Assembly (NCBI RefSeq): GCF_000430525.1
Contig: NZ_AUME01000010.1
Span: 19,963-83,962, forward strand
Direction of reading: 5' to 3'
DNA from: Prevotella corporis DSM 18810 = JCM 8529
GTDB taxonomy: Bacteria; Bacteroidota; Bacteroidia; Bacteroidales; Bacteroidaceae
Length of the DNA: 64,000 nt
Position numbers and translations under genes: made by a program
Part shown: positions 51,281-60,800 of the stretch, in pieces
Layout of the letters: each line of letters starts with the position of its first letter
Numbering within the stretch: position 1 is the stretch's first letter
Notes under the pieces: model-generated
What the model was told of the DNA's origin: nothing
What the model saw: only the letters and a program-made list of their open reading frames with translations
The model's database searches: none

Positions 51281-51616
51281 TCATGCCCTTTCATCAATAT
51301 TCTTATCATATTCACGCGAATAATCGTGTTGCCTTTTCTTATTCATTGGGAACCATCCTTTTTCTACTCGTTTTTTCTGAGCGAATAGCTCTCCGATCCC
51401 CCATAAGAGCGAAGCACCGGTGACACCTAATAATGCCGACCAGAATGTGTTTTTTATGAATAAAGCGAAAATACAGCATGACAACCCTGATATCAGCCAT
51501 ATAATCCAAGGCTTTGTACCGAAATAATATTCAGTTTTGATAACTAAAGGGTGGAAAACTCCTATGATTAGAAACGTACAGATGGCGAGGATTACTCCCT
51601 CGAAATAGAGTTGCAT
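51281..51616 (-). CDS. DUF4491 family membrane protein
   Basis: A 111-residue protein with three predicted membrane helices (about 4-24, 36-53 and 57-78) and a charged cytoplasmic tail (KKRQHDYSREYDKNIDER). VILAICTFLIIGVFHPLVIK and TGASLLWGIGELFAQKKRVE identify the DUF4491 family. Function unknown. It precedes rlmH on the same strand. Confidence 0.87.
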   Translation of the reverse strand: MQLYFEGVILAICTFLIIGVFHPLVIKTEYYFGTKPWIIWLISGLSCCIFALFIKNTFWSALLGVTGASLLWGIGELFAQKKRVEKGWFPMNKKRQHDYSREYDKNIDERA

Positions 51617-51759
51617 TATAATATTTGGTTTTGTTTTGTCATAATTTCAATACTCAGCATACAATTTCAGTCTGGAAATGCCTTATATATTATAGATGAA
51701 TGATGTGCAAAAATACAAAAAAATACACAATATTATAGAGATATTCAAGATTAATTAAG

Positions 51760-51767
51760 TATATTTG
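51760..51767 (+). promoter_or_regulatory. -7 box of the phosphohexomutase gene
   Basis: TATATTTG matches TAnnTTTG, 37 bases before the ATG at 51804. No clear -33. Confidence 0.5.
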
Positions 51768-51803
51768 CAGTAATAAACAAATTAATTATATCTTAGGAAA
51801 ACT

Positions 51804-53552
51804 ATGCAGAATAATCAGGAACTTATTACTCAGTGCGAGCAGAAAGCACAGCAGTGGTTGACACCGGCTTTTGACGAAACTACACGAGCAGCTGTGAAGT
51901 CGATGTTAGATAGTGAGGACAAGGACACTTTGATAGAATCTTTTTATAAGGATTTAGAATTTGGTACGGGCGGACTTCGTGGAATCATGGGAGTAGGCTC
52001 TAATAGAATGAACATTTATACTGTTGGTATGGCAACCCAGGGCTTTGCCAATTACCTCAAAATAAATTTCAAGGACAGGAAGGAAATCTCTGTAGTCGTG
52101 TGCCATGACTGCCGAAACAATTCACGTTTGTTTGCTGAAACAGTTGCAAAAATCTTTTCTGCCAATGGTATTAAGGTGTATTTGTTTGAAGACTTGCGCC
52201 CAACACCAGAGTGCTCATTTGCCATTCGTCACTTTAAAGCTCAGGCTGGTGTGAACTTGACAGCAAGTCATAACCCTCGTGAGTATAACGGCTATAAGGC
52301 TTATTGGGAAGACGGTGCGCAAGTGCTGAGTCCGCATGACAAGGGAATTATTGATGAGGTAAACAAGGTGAAGGTTGAGGATATCAAATTCGAAGGAAAT
52401 GATGACCTTATCCAAATCATAGGTGAGGATGTTGATAAAGTTTACTTAGAGAAGGTTAAGACAGTGTGCATCGACCCTGAAGTAATCAAGCGTCAACATG
52501 ATCTGAAGATTGTTTATACTCCATTGCATGGAGCTGGTAGGGTTTTGATACCGAAAGCTTTGCGTTCATGGGGGTTCGATAATATCCATTGTGTTGAAGA
52601 GCAAATGGTCGTAGATGGTAATTTCCCAACCGTCGATCGCCCGAATCCAGAGATTGCTGAGGCTTTAACTTTGGGCCTAAGAGATGCTAAAAAGTTGGAT
52701 GCTGATATCTTGATGGCTTCAGACCCAGACGCCGATCGTGTGGGAATGGCTTGCAAAGACAGCAATGGTGAATGGATTTTGATAAATGGAAACCAGACTT
52801 GTTTGCTCTATTTGTGGTATATTATTACTAACCGTAAGGCGGTCGGTAAGATGAAACCTACTGATTTCATCGTAAAAACAATTGTCACTACAGAGGTGAT
52901 TACCGAGATTGCCAAGAAGCAGAACATAGAAATGCGCGATTGTTATACTGGTTTCAAATGGATTGCACATGAAATTGCCATTTCTGAAGGAAAACAACAG
53001 TTTATCGGTGGCGGTGAAGAAAGCTACGGTTTCATGGCAGAGGACTTCGTGCGCGATAAGGATGCTGTGAGCGCCTGTGCATTGTTGGCTGAGATATGTG
53101 CTTACGCAAAAGACAAGGGCAAAACTCTGTATGACTTGTTAATGGACATCTATTTAGAATACGGATTCAGCGAGGAATATACTATCAACGTTGAGCGTCC
53201 TGGAAAGTCAGGCGCTGAAGAAATTCAGCAGATGATGAAGAATTACAGGGAGAACCCTCCAACAGACCTTGGTGGCAGCACTATATGTACATGGAAGGAC
53301 TTTTTGAAGCTCGAAGAAGTGGATGCTGACGGTAATAAGAAAGCATTGGTTATGCCTGCAACAAGCAATGTCCTCCAATGGTTCTGCACTGATGGTACAA
53401 AGGTAAGTGTTCGTCCATCTGGAACAGAACCGAAGATTAAGTTCTATCTTGAAATTAAAGACACTATGAAAACAGCCGAAGACTACAAAATCTGTCGTGC
53501 TCGTGCTTGTGAAAAGATTTCAGCAATAAAGAAGAGTTTAGGATTAGATTAA
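51804..53552 (+). CDS. Alpha-D-phosphohexomutase (phosphoglucomutase/phosphomannomutase)
   Basis: Moves phosphate between C1 and C6 of hexoses, feeding nucleotide-sugar synthesis. The 582-residue length matches the longer PgcA/PGM2-like branch. Visible: the phosphoserine loop in GVNLTASHNPREYNGYKAYW, the metal loop DPDADRVG, the sugar loop GGGEESYGFMAEDF and the phosphate-binding RPSGTEPKIKFY. Glucose or mannose specificity cannot be read. A single-gene transcript ending at the hairpin at 53558-53600. Confidence 0.95.
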   Translation: MQNNQELITQCEQKAQQWLTPAFDETTRAAVKSMLDSEDKDTLIESFYKDLEFGTGGLRGIMGVGSNRMNIYTVGMATQGFANYLKINFKDRKEISVVVCHDCRNNSRLFAETVAKIFSANGIKVYLFEDLRPTPECSFAIRHFKAQAGVNLTASHNPREYNGYKAYWEDGAQVLSPHDKGIIDEVNKVKVEDIKFEGNDDLIQIIGEDVDKVYLEKVKTVCIDPEVIKRQHDLKIVYTPLHGAGRVLIPKALRSWGFDNIHCVEEQMVVDGNFPTVDRPNPEIAEALTLGLRDAKKLDADILMASDPDADRVGMACKDSNGEWILINGNQTCLLYLWYIITNRKAVGKMKPTDFIVKTIVTTEVITEIAKKQNIEMRDCYTGFKWIAHEIAISEGKQQFIGGGEESYGFMAEDFVRDKDAVSACALLAEICAYAKDKGKTLYDLLMDIYLEYGFSEEYTINVERPGKSGAEEIQQMMKNYRENPPTDLGGSTICTWKDFLKLEEVDADGNKKALVMPATSNVLQWFCTDGTKVSVRPSGTEPKIKFYLEIKDTMKTAEDYKICRARACEKISAIKKSLGLD

Positions 53553-53557
53553 CTTAT

Positions 53558-53600
53558 TATTATTGCTGTCTGGTAAATTTTATCGGACAGCAATAATTTT
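53558..53600. terminator. Terminator after the phosphohexomutase gene
   Basis: ATTATTGCTGTC (53559-53570) pairs with GACAGCAATAAT (53586-53597), followed by TTT; the inner bases also pair partly. It lies between convergent genes and may serve both. Confidence 0.78.
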
Positions 53601-53627
53601 AAATCTTTATATATCTCTCTATTCAGT

Positions 53628-54932
53628 TTATTGCATCCAATTAATTGATGTTATTTTTCCTTCTTTTACAGTTGCTCTTATCGTGTATTTCTTTTGAGCA
53701 GTTCCTCCCTTGCGCTCGATAACCAAACGCGCAGGTATTATTACATGTTGCTCTGTAGTAGCACCATCTACTTTAACATTGTTTACCTCTGCAGGTTCAC
53801 CAAGATGCCAATTTAAGGTTTTCACATCTGCCTGATATAACTTTTCGCGCATATAATCATTAATATCAGTTACTGTTGAACCACTTTTGCCAAGAAAATT
53901 TAATGATGACGCAACCGTGTTTGATATTTTTGAGGAACTTTTTGTGTTGATACCTTGCAAAAATTCCCTTATACTCTTCACGGCCAATTTTGTTTCGTCA
54001 GGCGATGCTGTGTCATCAAGAAATACTTTTAATTTCTCATCTGCTTCTTTGTTGTGTTTTCCGTTGGGCATACGTTCCTTATAGCCCAAATAGGATGCCT
54101 CTGTATTGATTCGAACCGCCTCATCCCATGCCAAATCATCTATTTTTTTCAGAATCTTAGTCCTATATGGAGAATTGGGATTCTTGGCCAAATACCTTTC
54201 GTACTCCTCCTTAGTAGAGAAATAATTGATTTTCTCTAACTCACCTTTTACCTTTTGAAGTTGTTCAAGGTGTGCTGTTATAATTGATTTATGACTTTGA
54301 GGCGCATTGGGAAAGTCATCTAAGTATTGTTGTAAAACAGCTTCTTCTTTACTACTTACTGCTATGGCATACTCCTTTTCTTCATTTTTCGTAGTCCCTT
54401 GATTATAAAAATGCAATAATATGGCACTGATGATAGTTGCAATAAGAAAAGATACCAACAACGCTATATGATTATTCTTATGTTTTTTTTTGATAACGGG
54501 TTGTTCTTCCTTCAAGTTCTTAATTTCTGATGCTTCATTGTCTAATAAGACAAATTCATCAGGAATAATTTCAGCAACAATGGCATCGTTATTTGATTCC
54601 GAAATATCGGAAGATGCGGAATGCTCATTTTCCTCACATAGTTCAATTACTGGAGCTTCATTCGAATTTCCGATAGGTTTTTTTTCTGTGGTTGGTTCAA
54701 CTACAGTTTCTTCATCGTCAGATATTTCTTTTTCAGTTGTATCTTCTTTAATTGGGGTAAACTTTAATACTTCTGAATGATGACAATTCGGACACGATCC
54801 CTCTTCTCTCAAATAGATCTCTCCACAATTTGAGCATTTCAGTATATGTCCTGCAATTTCAATACCACAACTTGGGCATAGAGGAGCTTTATCACTTACC
54901 TGATGACCACATTCCGGACACTTAATTATCAT
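53628..54932 (-). CDS. Zinc-ribbon membrane protein of unknown function
   Basis: A 434-residue protein. The N-terminus holds two zinc-ribbon units: CPECGHQ ... CPSCG and CSNCGE ... CPNCHH. Next come an acidic linker, one membrane helix (HIALLVSFLIATIISAILLH, about 153-172), a helical coiled region, and a strand-rich C-terminal domain. The zinc ribbon is cytoplasmic and the rest probably periplasmic. Proteins of this layout are common in Bacteroidales without a known role. It precedes no close neighbour; the lysozyme gene lies just upstream on the same strand. Confidence 0.8.
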   Translation of the reverse strand: MIIKCPECGHQVSDKAPLCPSCGIEIAGHILKCSNCGEIYLREEGSCPNCHHSEVLKFTPIKEDTTEKEISDDEETVVEPTTEKKPIGNSNEAPVIELCEENEHSASSDISESNNDAIVAEIIPDEFVLLDNEASEIKNLKEEQPVIKKKHKNNHIALLVSFLIATIISAILLHFYNQGTTKNEEKEYAIAVSSKEEAVLQQYLDDFPNAPQSHKSIITAHLEQLQKVKGELEKINYFSTKEEYERYLAKNPNSPYRTKILKKIDDLAWDEAVRINTEASYLGYKERMPNGKHNKEADEKLKVFLDDTASPDETKLAVKSIREFLQGINTKSSSKISNTVASSLNFLGKSGSTVTDINDYMREKLYQADVKTLNWHLGEPAEVNNVKVDGATTEQHVIIPARLVIERKGGTAQKKYTIRATVKEGKITSINWMQ

Positions 54933-54971
54933 TGTCTATAGAGGATTCATTAATAATTTAACAGAAAAGTT

Positions 54972-55682
54972 CTAATTTCTTCTCTTGGGGAAACGGATTT
55001 CTCTCATGCTATGCCTTCCCATTAATCTACTCTTGTCAACATAGCCGTTTACTCCATTAATTCTTCCCTTACCAGTGTATTGCCATGCAAAAATATCCCT
55101 TCCATCTTTTAATTCTGGCTCTCTGGTCGTATATTGGGCTATAAATAATTTATAATCATCTAACGCTCCCATTAAATGCCGATTATAGAAATTGGTATAA
55201 GTGTAAACTAATGGCCTTACACCATATTCTCGTGTCATTAAAACCAAGAATTTTTGAAGACTATCTCTTAGTGCATAGGAGCTTAAACCGCTTGTCGTCT
55301 CAACGTCAACCATTGGGATTAAATCTTGATCTTGGGGCCTACATTGCGCACGAAAATTTCGCAATTGTTCAACTTGAGGTACTGTCGGCCTGTAAAAGTG
55401 ATAAGAACCGACATTCATTCCACATCGTTGTGCTGCAGCAATGTTTTCGAGATATCTTTGATCAATTCTAGTACCCCCTTCCGTAGCTTTCAAATATACG
55501 TAATTAAGTTTGTGATTACTGTTCTCCGCAACTTTTTCCCACCAGACATCACCTTGATAATGACTCATATCCAAACCATGTATGTGATTACAAGTATCTT
55601 CGCACTGAATATAATATTGGGCTTTTACCCCGATTACGGAAACAATACCAAATAAAAAAAGAAATAATCGCTTGCTACTCAT
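54972..55682 (-). CDS. GH25 family lysozyme (muramidase)
   Basis: Cleaves the peptidoglycan glycan chain. From the ATG at 55682 the protein has 236 residues, beginning MSSKRLFLFLFGIVSVIGVK, an export signal. The GH25 barrel shows HGLDMSHYQGDVWW (first Asp), YVYLKATEGGTRID, GSYHFYRPT and MVDVETTSG (catalytic acids), plus PLVYTYTNFYN. Its predicted -7 box is only five bases before this ATG, so the mRNA may be nearly leaderless. An ATG 15 codons earlier lies upstream of that box and is not used. Confidence 0.93.
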   Translation of the reverse strand: MSSKRLFLFLFGIVSVIGVKAQYYIQCEDTCNHIHGLDMSHYQGDVWWEKVAENSNHKLNYVYLKATEGGTRIDQRYLENIAAAQRCGMNVGSYHFYRPTVPQVEQLRNFRAQCRPQDQDLIPMVDVETTSGLSSYALRDSLQKFLVLMTREYGVRPLVYTYTNFYNRHLMGALDDYKLFIAQYTTREPELKDGRDIFAWQYTGKGRINGVNGYVDKSRLMGRHSMREIRFPKRRN

Positions 55683-55687
55683 GATTG

Positions 55688-55695
55688 CAAAGGTA
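55688..55695 (-). promoter_or_regulatory. -7 box of the GH25 lysozyme gene
   Basis: TACCTTTG on the minus strand, five bases before the ATG at 55682. Transcription would start within a base or so of the start codon. Confidence 0.45.
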
Positions 55696-55825
55696 CAACT
55701 TATAATTGACAATATAAAAACAGCCATGAATTTATTGGAAATTTCATGATTATTTTAGTAAAATTTTGCTTACTAAACTTGTTCTTTCCAATATCAAATG
55801 AATAATAATTGATTTTTTTGCTTCA

Positions 55826-56644
55826 TTATTCTTCAATCTCTGACAAGCTTTTAATGAAATTATTGATGAAGTTACTTGTTGTTTCTATGGGGGCATATTC
55901 AATGTATCTTAAGCTGCGCCTAAGGTTCTTGCGTAATACAGCGCCATTATTGCGGACAAAACCTGCTGAGTTTTGCTTGAAATGCCATTCTTCCGTTGTA
56001 TCTTTAGCCAAATTTAGCACGGTCTTGATAGTTAGTTTATAGGCATTCGGCTCTTCTTTTATCACAAAAGGTAATTCATTTTGCTCAAAACCAAAGAATG
56101 CTATCAAAATGCTTCCTTGCAGTTGTGCCATTCTTATCAGCCTCAAGCTAATGAGCCAGCTCTCAAGCTTTATAAAATCAACTTTATCTCCTTTGCTTCT
56201 TAAGAATTGTCCAAGCTTTATAATACCACCTAAGCTAATGCCATGATTTAGCATTGCATTCGTATTGAACACGATTAGTTTAAGAACATCCAATGCTTCA
56301 ACGGAAGTGTCTATACTATGACGTTCCCTATCTATGATTTTTCTTAGTTTTTTATTGAAAAATTTATTACTTAACGCAACTATATTATCTTCTTGTCGGG
56401 CAATCTTACTTTCAGAAACACCCAATGATTTTTGTATTTCATCCACCAACCCTGAAGGAATATTAAGGTTTTCATCGTCAGCATTAGCATTCACACCACG
56501 TACAAATAAGTTGACAACATTTTGTTCTTCAACCATTAGGAACAATCTACGCCATTTAAAAGGGGACATTACTTCTATCCTGGATTTGTCATTAAATGCC
56601 CCAGACCGAATAATATTAAAAAAATTTCGTAGAATAATATCCAT
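55826..56644 (-). CDS. Hypothetical protein, possibly a degenerate nucleotidyltransferase relative
   Basis: A 272-residue soluble protein from the ATG at 56644 (a TTG six codons earlier is less likely). The middle section, HGISLGGIIKLGQFLRSKGD with FIKLESWLISLRLIRMAQLQ following, resembles the C-terminal helical part of NTP_transf_5-type proteins found near polysaccharide loci, but the catalytic acidic motif of that family is not seen. I do not assign a function. It follows the LacI-type gene on the same strand after 32 bases. Confidence 0.65.
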   Translation of the reverse strand: MDIILRNFFNIIRSGAFNDKSRIEVMSPFKWRRLFLMVEEQNVVNLFVRGVNANADDENLNIPSGLVDEIQKSLGVSESKIARQEDNIVALSNKFFNKKLRKIIDRERHSIDTSVEALDVLKLIVFNTNAMLNHGISLGGIIKLGQFLRSKGDKVDFIKLESWLISLRLIRMAQLQGSILIAFFGFEQNELPFVIKEEPNAYKLTIKTVLNLAKDTTEEWHFKQNSAGFVRNNGAVLRKNLRRSLRYIEYAPIETTSNFINNFIKSLSEIEE

Positions 56645-56676
56645 TTTTAGATGATGATTCAATTGAAAAATTTACA

Positions 56677-57741
56677 CTAAATTCTCATTCGATGATAGAA
56701 ATCAATATTCTCTTTCGAGAGTAGTTCTATCGGCATATAGTTGATGGGTTGAACATTCTTTTTTAGAACAATAGCTCTAAACAACGCATCTACGCTCGAA
56801 AAACCTTGTTGAAACGCATGTTGGGCAATGAGAAAAGAGATACTGCCTTGTCGAAGACATTTTGCATTCTTATGCACAACATCATAGCCCATAATCTGTA
56901 TGTTTCTCCTTTTGGTGTTCAATAAAAATTCCCCCACAATATGCGCCTTCGAGTTCAGAGTTATACAATGATGAATTTGAGGATGTGATTGAAAGAAACT
57001 TTCCAAAATGTCTTCATAACTCTTTCGTTCTTCGTCAAGAGGGAGATTAACTTCGATAATCTTTACCGCAGGAAAATACTCGTTCATGTAATGTCTAAAG
57101 CCTACTTCCCTGTTTTCTTGTTGTGTACTAGGGACCTTTCCATCCTTAGTTTGCTTCATTAACATAATGGATTTTTCATCCTTTGCTATTAGCATTAACA
57201 TCTTTGCGGCAAAATAGCCACTTTGAAGGGAGTCTTGTCCATAGAAAGACAATGGATTTAATTCAGAGAGATACGAATCCAAAAGAACGAAGGGAGTGCT
57301 GTTCTCGTGTAATTGATCTGTAAATCTCTTGGTATCTTTCAAATTTGATGGTACCAAAATAACCCCATCAGGATTTTCTTTTAGGCAGTCTTCATAATTT
57401 TCTTTGAAAGAATTAGAGTTCAACCTGCTATAAAACTTAAAGGCAATGTCTAACTGAAAATCTCTTCTGAACTCAATAGCTTTTGTAATACCAAGTTCAA
57501 TTTCCTCCCAATAAGCCTCGCTTGTATGTTTGGGAAGTAAGCAACAAAACCTATAGCTTTTATTATATGCTAAGGCGCTGGCATAAACATTTGGCTTATA
57601 GTCCATTTCCTTCAGAGCTTCCTCAACTCTTCTTTTGGACTCTTCCGAGACATTAGGCCGCTTGTGCAATACCCGGTCAACCGTCCCTACGCTAACACCA
57701 GCCCTGGCAGCAATATCTTTTATTCTTATTTTTCCACTCAT
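56677..57741 (-). CDS. LacI-family transcriptional regulator
   Basis: A 354-residue regulator. The N-terminal helix-turn-helix is typical (IRIKDIAARAGVSVGTVDRV, then NVSEESKRRVEEAL), with the hinge near residues 45-60, followed by a periplasmic-binding-protein-like ligand domain (RFCCLLPKHTSEAYWEEIEL, then ENPDGVILVPSNL). Such proteins sense sugars or related ligands. It is divergent from the two-module sensor kinase; the ATG at 57741 is used because the next upstream start is TTG. The target genes are unknown. Confidence 0.92.
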   Translation of the reverse strand: MSGKIRIKDIAARAGVSVGTVDRVLHKRPNVSEESKRRVEEALKEMDYKPNVYASALAYNKSYRFCCLLPKHTSEAYWEEIELGITKAIEFRRDFQLDIAFKFYSRLNSNSFKENYEDCLKENPDGVILVPSNLKDTKRFTDQLHENSTPFVLLDSYLSELNPLSFYGQDSLQSGYFAAKMLMLIAKDEKSIMLMKQTKDGKVPSTQQENREVGFRHYMNEYFPAVKIIEVNLPLDEERKSYEDILESFFQSHPQIHHCITLNSKAHIVGEFLLNTKRRNIQIMGYDVVHKNAKCLRQGSISFLIAQHAFQQGFSSVDALFRAIVLKKNVQPINYMPIELLSKENIDFYHRMRI

Positions 57742-57844
57742 TCGCAAGCATTCTATTTACTTGCAAAAATAGCAATAAATATTTGATTTTGCTAAATGAA
57801 TTGTACTCTTTTGATTGAAAGATTTATAAAAAATAAGGTTTTTA

Positions 57845-57874
57845 TTGAGTTTTGCAAAAACTTTTGTATTTTTG
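57845..57874 (+). promoter_or_regulatory. Promoter of the sensor kinase operon
   Basis: TTG at 57845-57847, 19 bases, then TATTTTTG at 57867-57874. Start near 57880, which excludes the upstream ATG at 57796 and favours the GTG at 57889. Confidence 0.6.
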
Positions 57875-57888
57875 TGTCAAATTACAAA

Positions 57889-60800
57889 GTGAATAAGCCT
57901 AAGAAAATTCAACAATCAGGCATACTATCTTTCGCCTTTTTTCTCATGATAGTATGTTCCATTTTATCAGCATGCTCACATGTTGACCATGAATATATTG
58001 ATATTTTAAACAAGCGTTCCTATTCATTTCATTACCGTAATTTGGATTCCACCCTTTATTATGCCACTAAAGCGTATGAATTATCAGGCAGTTACGATGA
58101 TGGGAAAGCAGAGGCATTGAATAATTTAGCTTTTGTAAACATCGTAAAAATGGAATATGATGCAGCATTCAACAAATTAAATTCTTTAGTGGGAATTACT
58201 GATAATCAAGTTGAATTGCTGATCGCGGATATTCAGATGATGCGTCTTTGTCAGAGACAGTCACGTAATAAGGAATTTTATGATTATCATGAAAGTGCCT
58301 TGCGAAGGGAACATAGAATTGAAGAGGAAGAGTATTCTCTTTCCGAACACCAAAAGGCACGCTTGGTCTATGCAAGGAGTGAGTTTTATATAGTAACCTC
58401 AACTTACTATTTTTATGTGGGGCTTGAAGAGCCTTCTGTGAAAGCGTTACAAGCTATCAATCCTGTGGGGGAAATTAAAACTGACACAGCCCAGTATATT
58501 AATTATCTTTACAATTTAGGGACAGGAGGGATAGTTAAAGGTAATAACCAAGAATACATTAACCAACAGGAATTTGACTTCTTGATGCGTTGCTACTTAA
58601 TATCACATCAGTTAGGATATAAACCATGGGAGGCCAACTCACTGCAAGCTCTTAGCGAGAAACTTATAAGAGACCGATATCGAAGCAAACTTTTAAGAGA
58701 TAATCAACCTGCAATAAAATATCTTAACCCATATGAAATGCCAGACAGTCTGTTGGCTGGAAACATGGCCCAACGAGCATTGGAACTGTTTGAAGACTAT
58801 GGGGATGTTTACCAAATTGCAAGTACGTATCGTACTTTAGCCTCATGCTATTGGCAGATAAAGGATTATAAATCGGCAATTATTTGTCTGGAGAACGCGC
58901 TTTCAAAGAACAATTCCATACAAAAGACCCCCGACCTAATAGCATCTATCAGAGAACAATTGAGTGTCGTCTATGCAGCGATTAATGACAAACAGGGCAG
59001 TGACTACAACCGAAATATTTATCTTGATTTGCAGGAACAAACCCGTCAGGATAGGTATTTAGAGTCGCGCGCCGGACAATTGGAAAAGACTTCCCGCCAA
59101 CTTAATATCATGATTTGGGCTGTAGCAATATTGATTGTTTTAATAATTCTTTTACTTTGGCTTTTTCATTGGATGCGTAGAAGGAGAAGTAGTGAGAGAA
59201 ATTTAGACGAATTGCTCCATCCTCTCAATTTATGGAGAAAGAAGAATGAAAAGGAGTTGGCGAAAATGAATGAGACGTATGAGAATATCCAGGAGACATA
59301 CGGCATTAGCAAAGCTCATCTGATTAAAAACAAGAAGATGAATCTGGAGAAACGAGCAAAAGTTTCCCTTGTGAATGTAGTTACACCTTTTATCGACCGC
59401 ATGCTCCGGGAGATACGTCTGTTAGAGAATCGCCAAGAGCCAATGTCTTTACGTGAAGAGCGCTATGCCTATATATCAGAATTGACAAATATTATCAACG
59501 ACTATAATGATGTCTTAACACAGTGGATTCAATTGCGCCAAGGGGAATTGTCATTATATATTGAAAGCTTTCGTTTGCAGGACATCTTCGATATCGTAGA
59601 GAAAGGTAAAACTGGTTTTGTTCTTAAAGGAATATCCTTGGATGTTCAACCAACCCAAAATATTGTAAAGGCAGATCGTTCACTTACACTGTTCATGATT
59701 AACACCTTGGCTGATAATGCCAGGAAATTCACTGATAAGGGTGGAAAGGTTACAATCTCGTCAGAAGAATATCCTGAATACATCGAAATTTTGGTTTCAG
59801 ACAATGGTTGTGGAATCGAGCAAAAGGTATTAGATCATATTTTTGACCATAAGGTAATTGTAGATCAACCAGACTCTACATCACACGGATTCGGATTGGT
59901 TAATTGCCGTGGAATTATCAACAAATATCATAAAATAAGTAAGATTTTTTCTGTATGTGAAATATCTGCTAAAAGTAAACTTGGAAAAGGAAGCACATTC
60001 TCTTTCCGATTACCCAAAGGTATTCTTAGAGCGATTATTTTAACTCTTATCAGCATAATACCTCTACGAATAATGGCAGTGAATAATGCAGATTTTTTGA
60101 TTGAAAACGGTAATCAAGCAGAAAATAACACCTTGAAAACGCTGGAATTAGCCAACATGTATGCCGATTTAGCTTATTATAGCAACATAAATGCGAATTA
60201 TCGTAAGACATTGGCTTATGCAGACACGTGCAGGTACTTCTTGAACAAATACTATCTTCAGCTGCATCCTAATGGCTCTCACCTCATGAAACGATTGGCC
60301 AATGATTCTGAAAAGCCTGCAGAATTACAATGGTTCTATGATAACTTACCAACTAATTACAGTATCATCCTTGACATCAGAAATGAAAGTGCAGTTGCTG
60401 CATTAGCCTTACACGAGTGGGCACTGTATCGCTATAACAACAATGTATATACCCGTCTGTTCAAAGAAAATTCAGCAGACAAGAAATTAGGGGATTATTG
60501 TCGGATGATGCAACGCTCTGAGGCGAATAAGAATGTTGCCATCATTATAATGATAGTTCTCTTACTCTCAATTTTCCCATTTTACTATTTAATCTATTAT
60601 CGTCATCAACTTTTTTATCTGTTCTGCGTCGATAAAGTCAAAGAAATAAATGGGATTCTTCTGAGCCATGTTTCTGCTACGAAAAAATTATCGGCAATCG
60701 ACGAAAAGTTAAGTGATAAATTCCCAACCCAATTAAATTCGATTATCAGTAAAATTCAAGAAGAACTGAGAACTTCAATAAATCAGACAAATAAAAGCAA

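Noticed and set aside
53566..53590. GTCTGGTAAATTTTATCGGAC, resembling the MITE terminal repeat
   Set aside because: The likeness is short, has no flank duplication, and the segment is already explained as the stem of the terminator.
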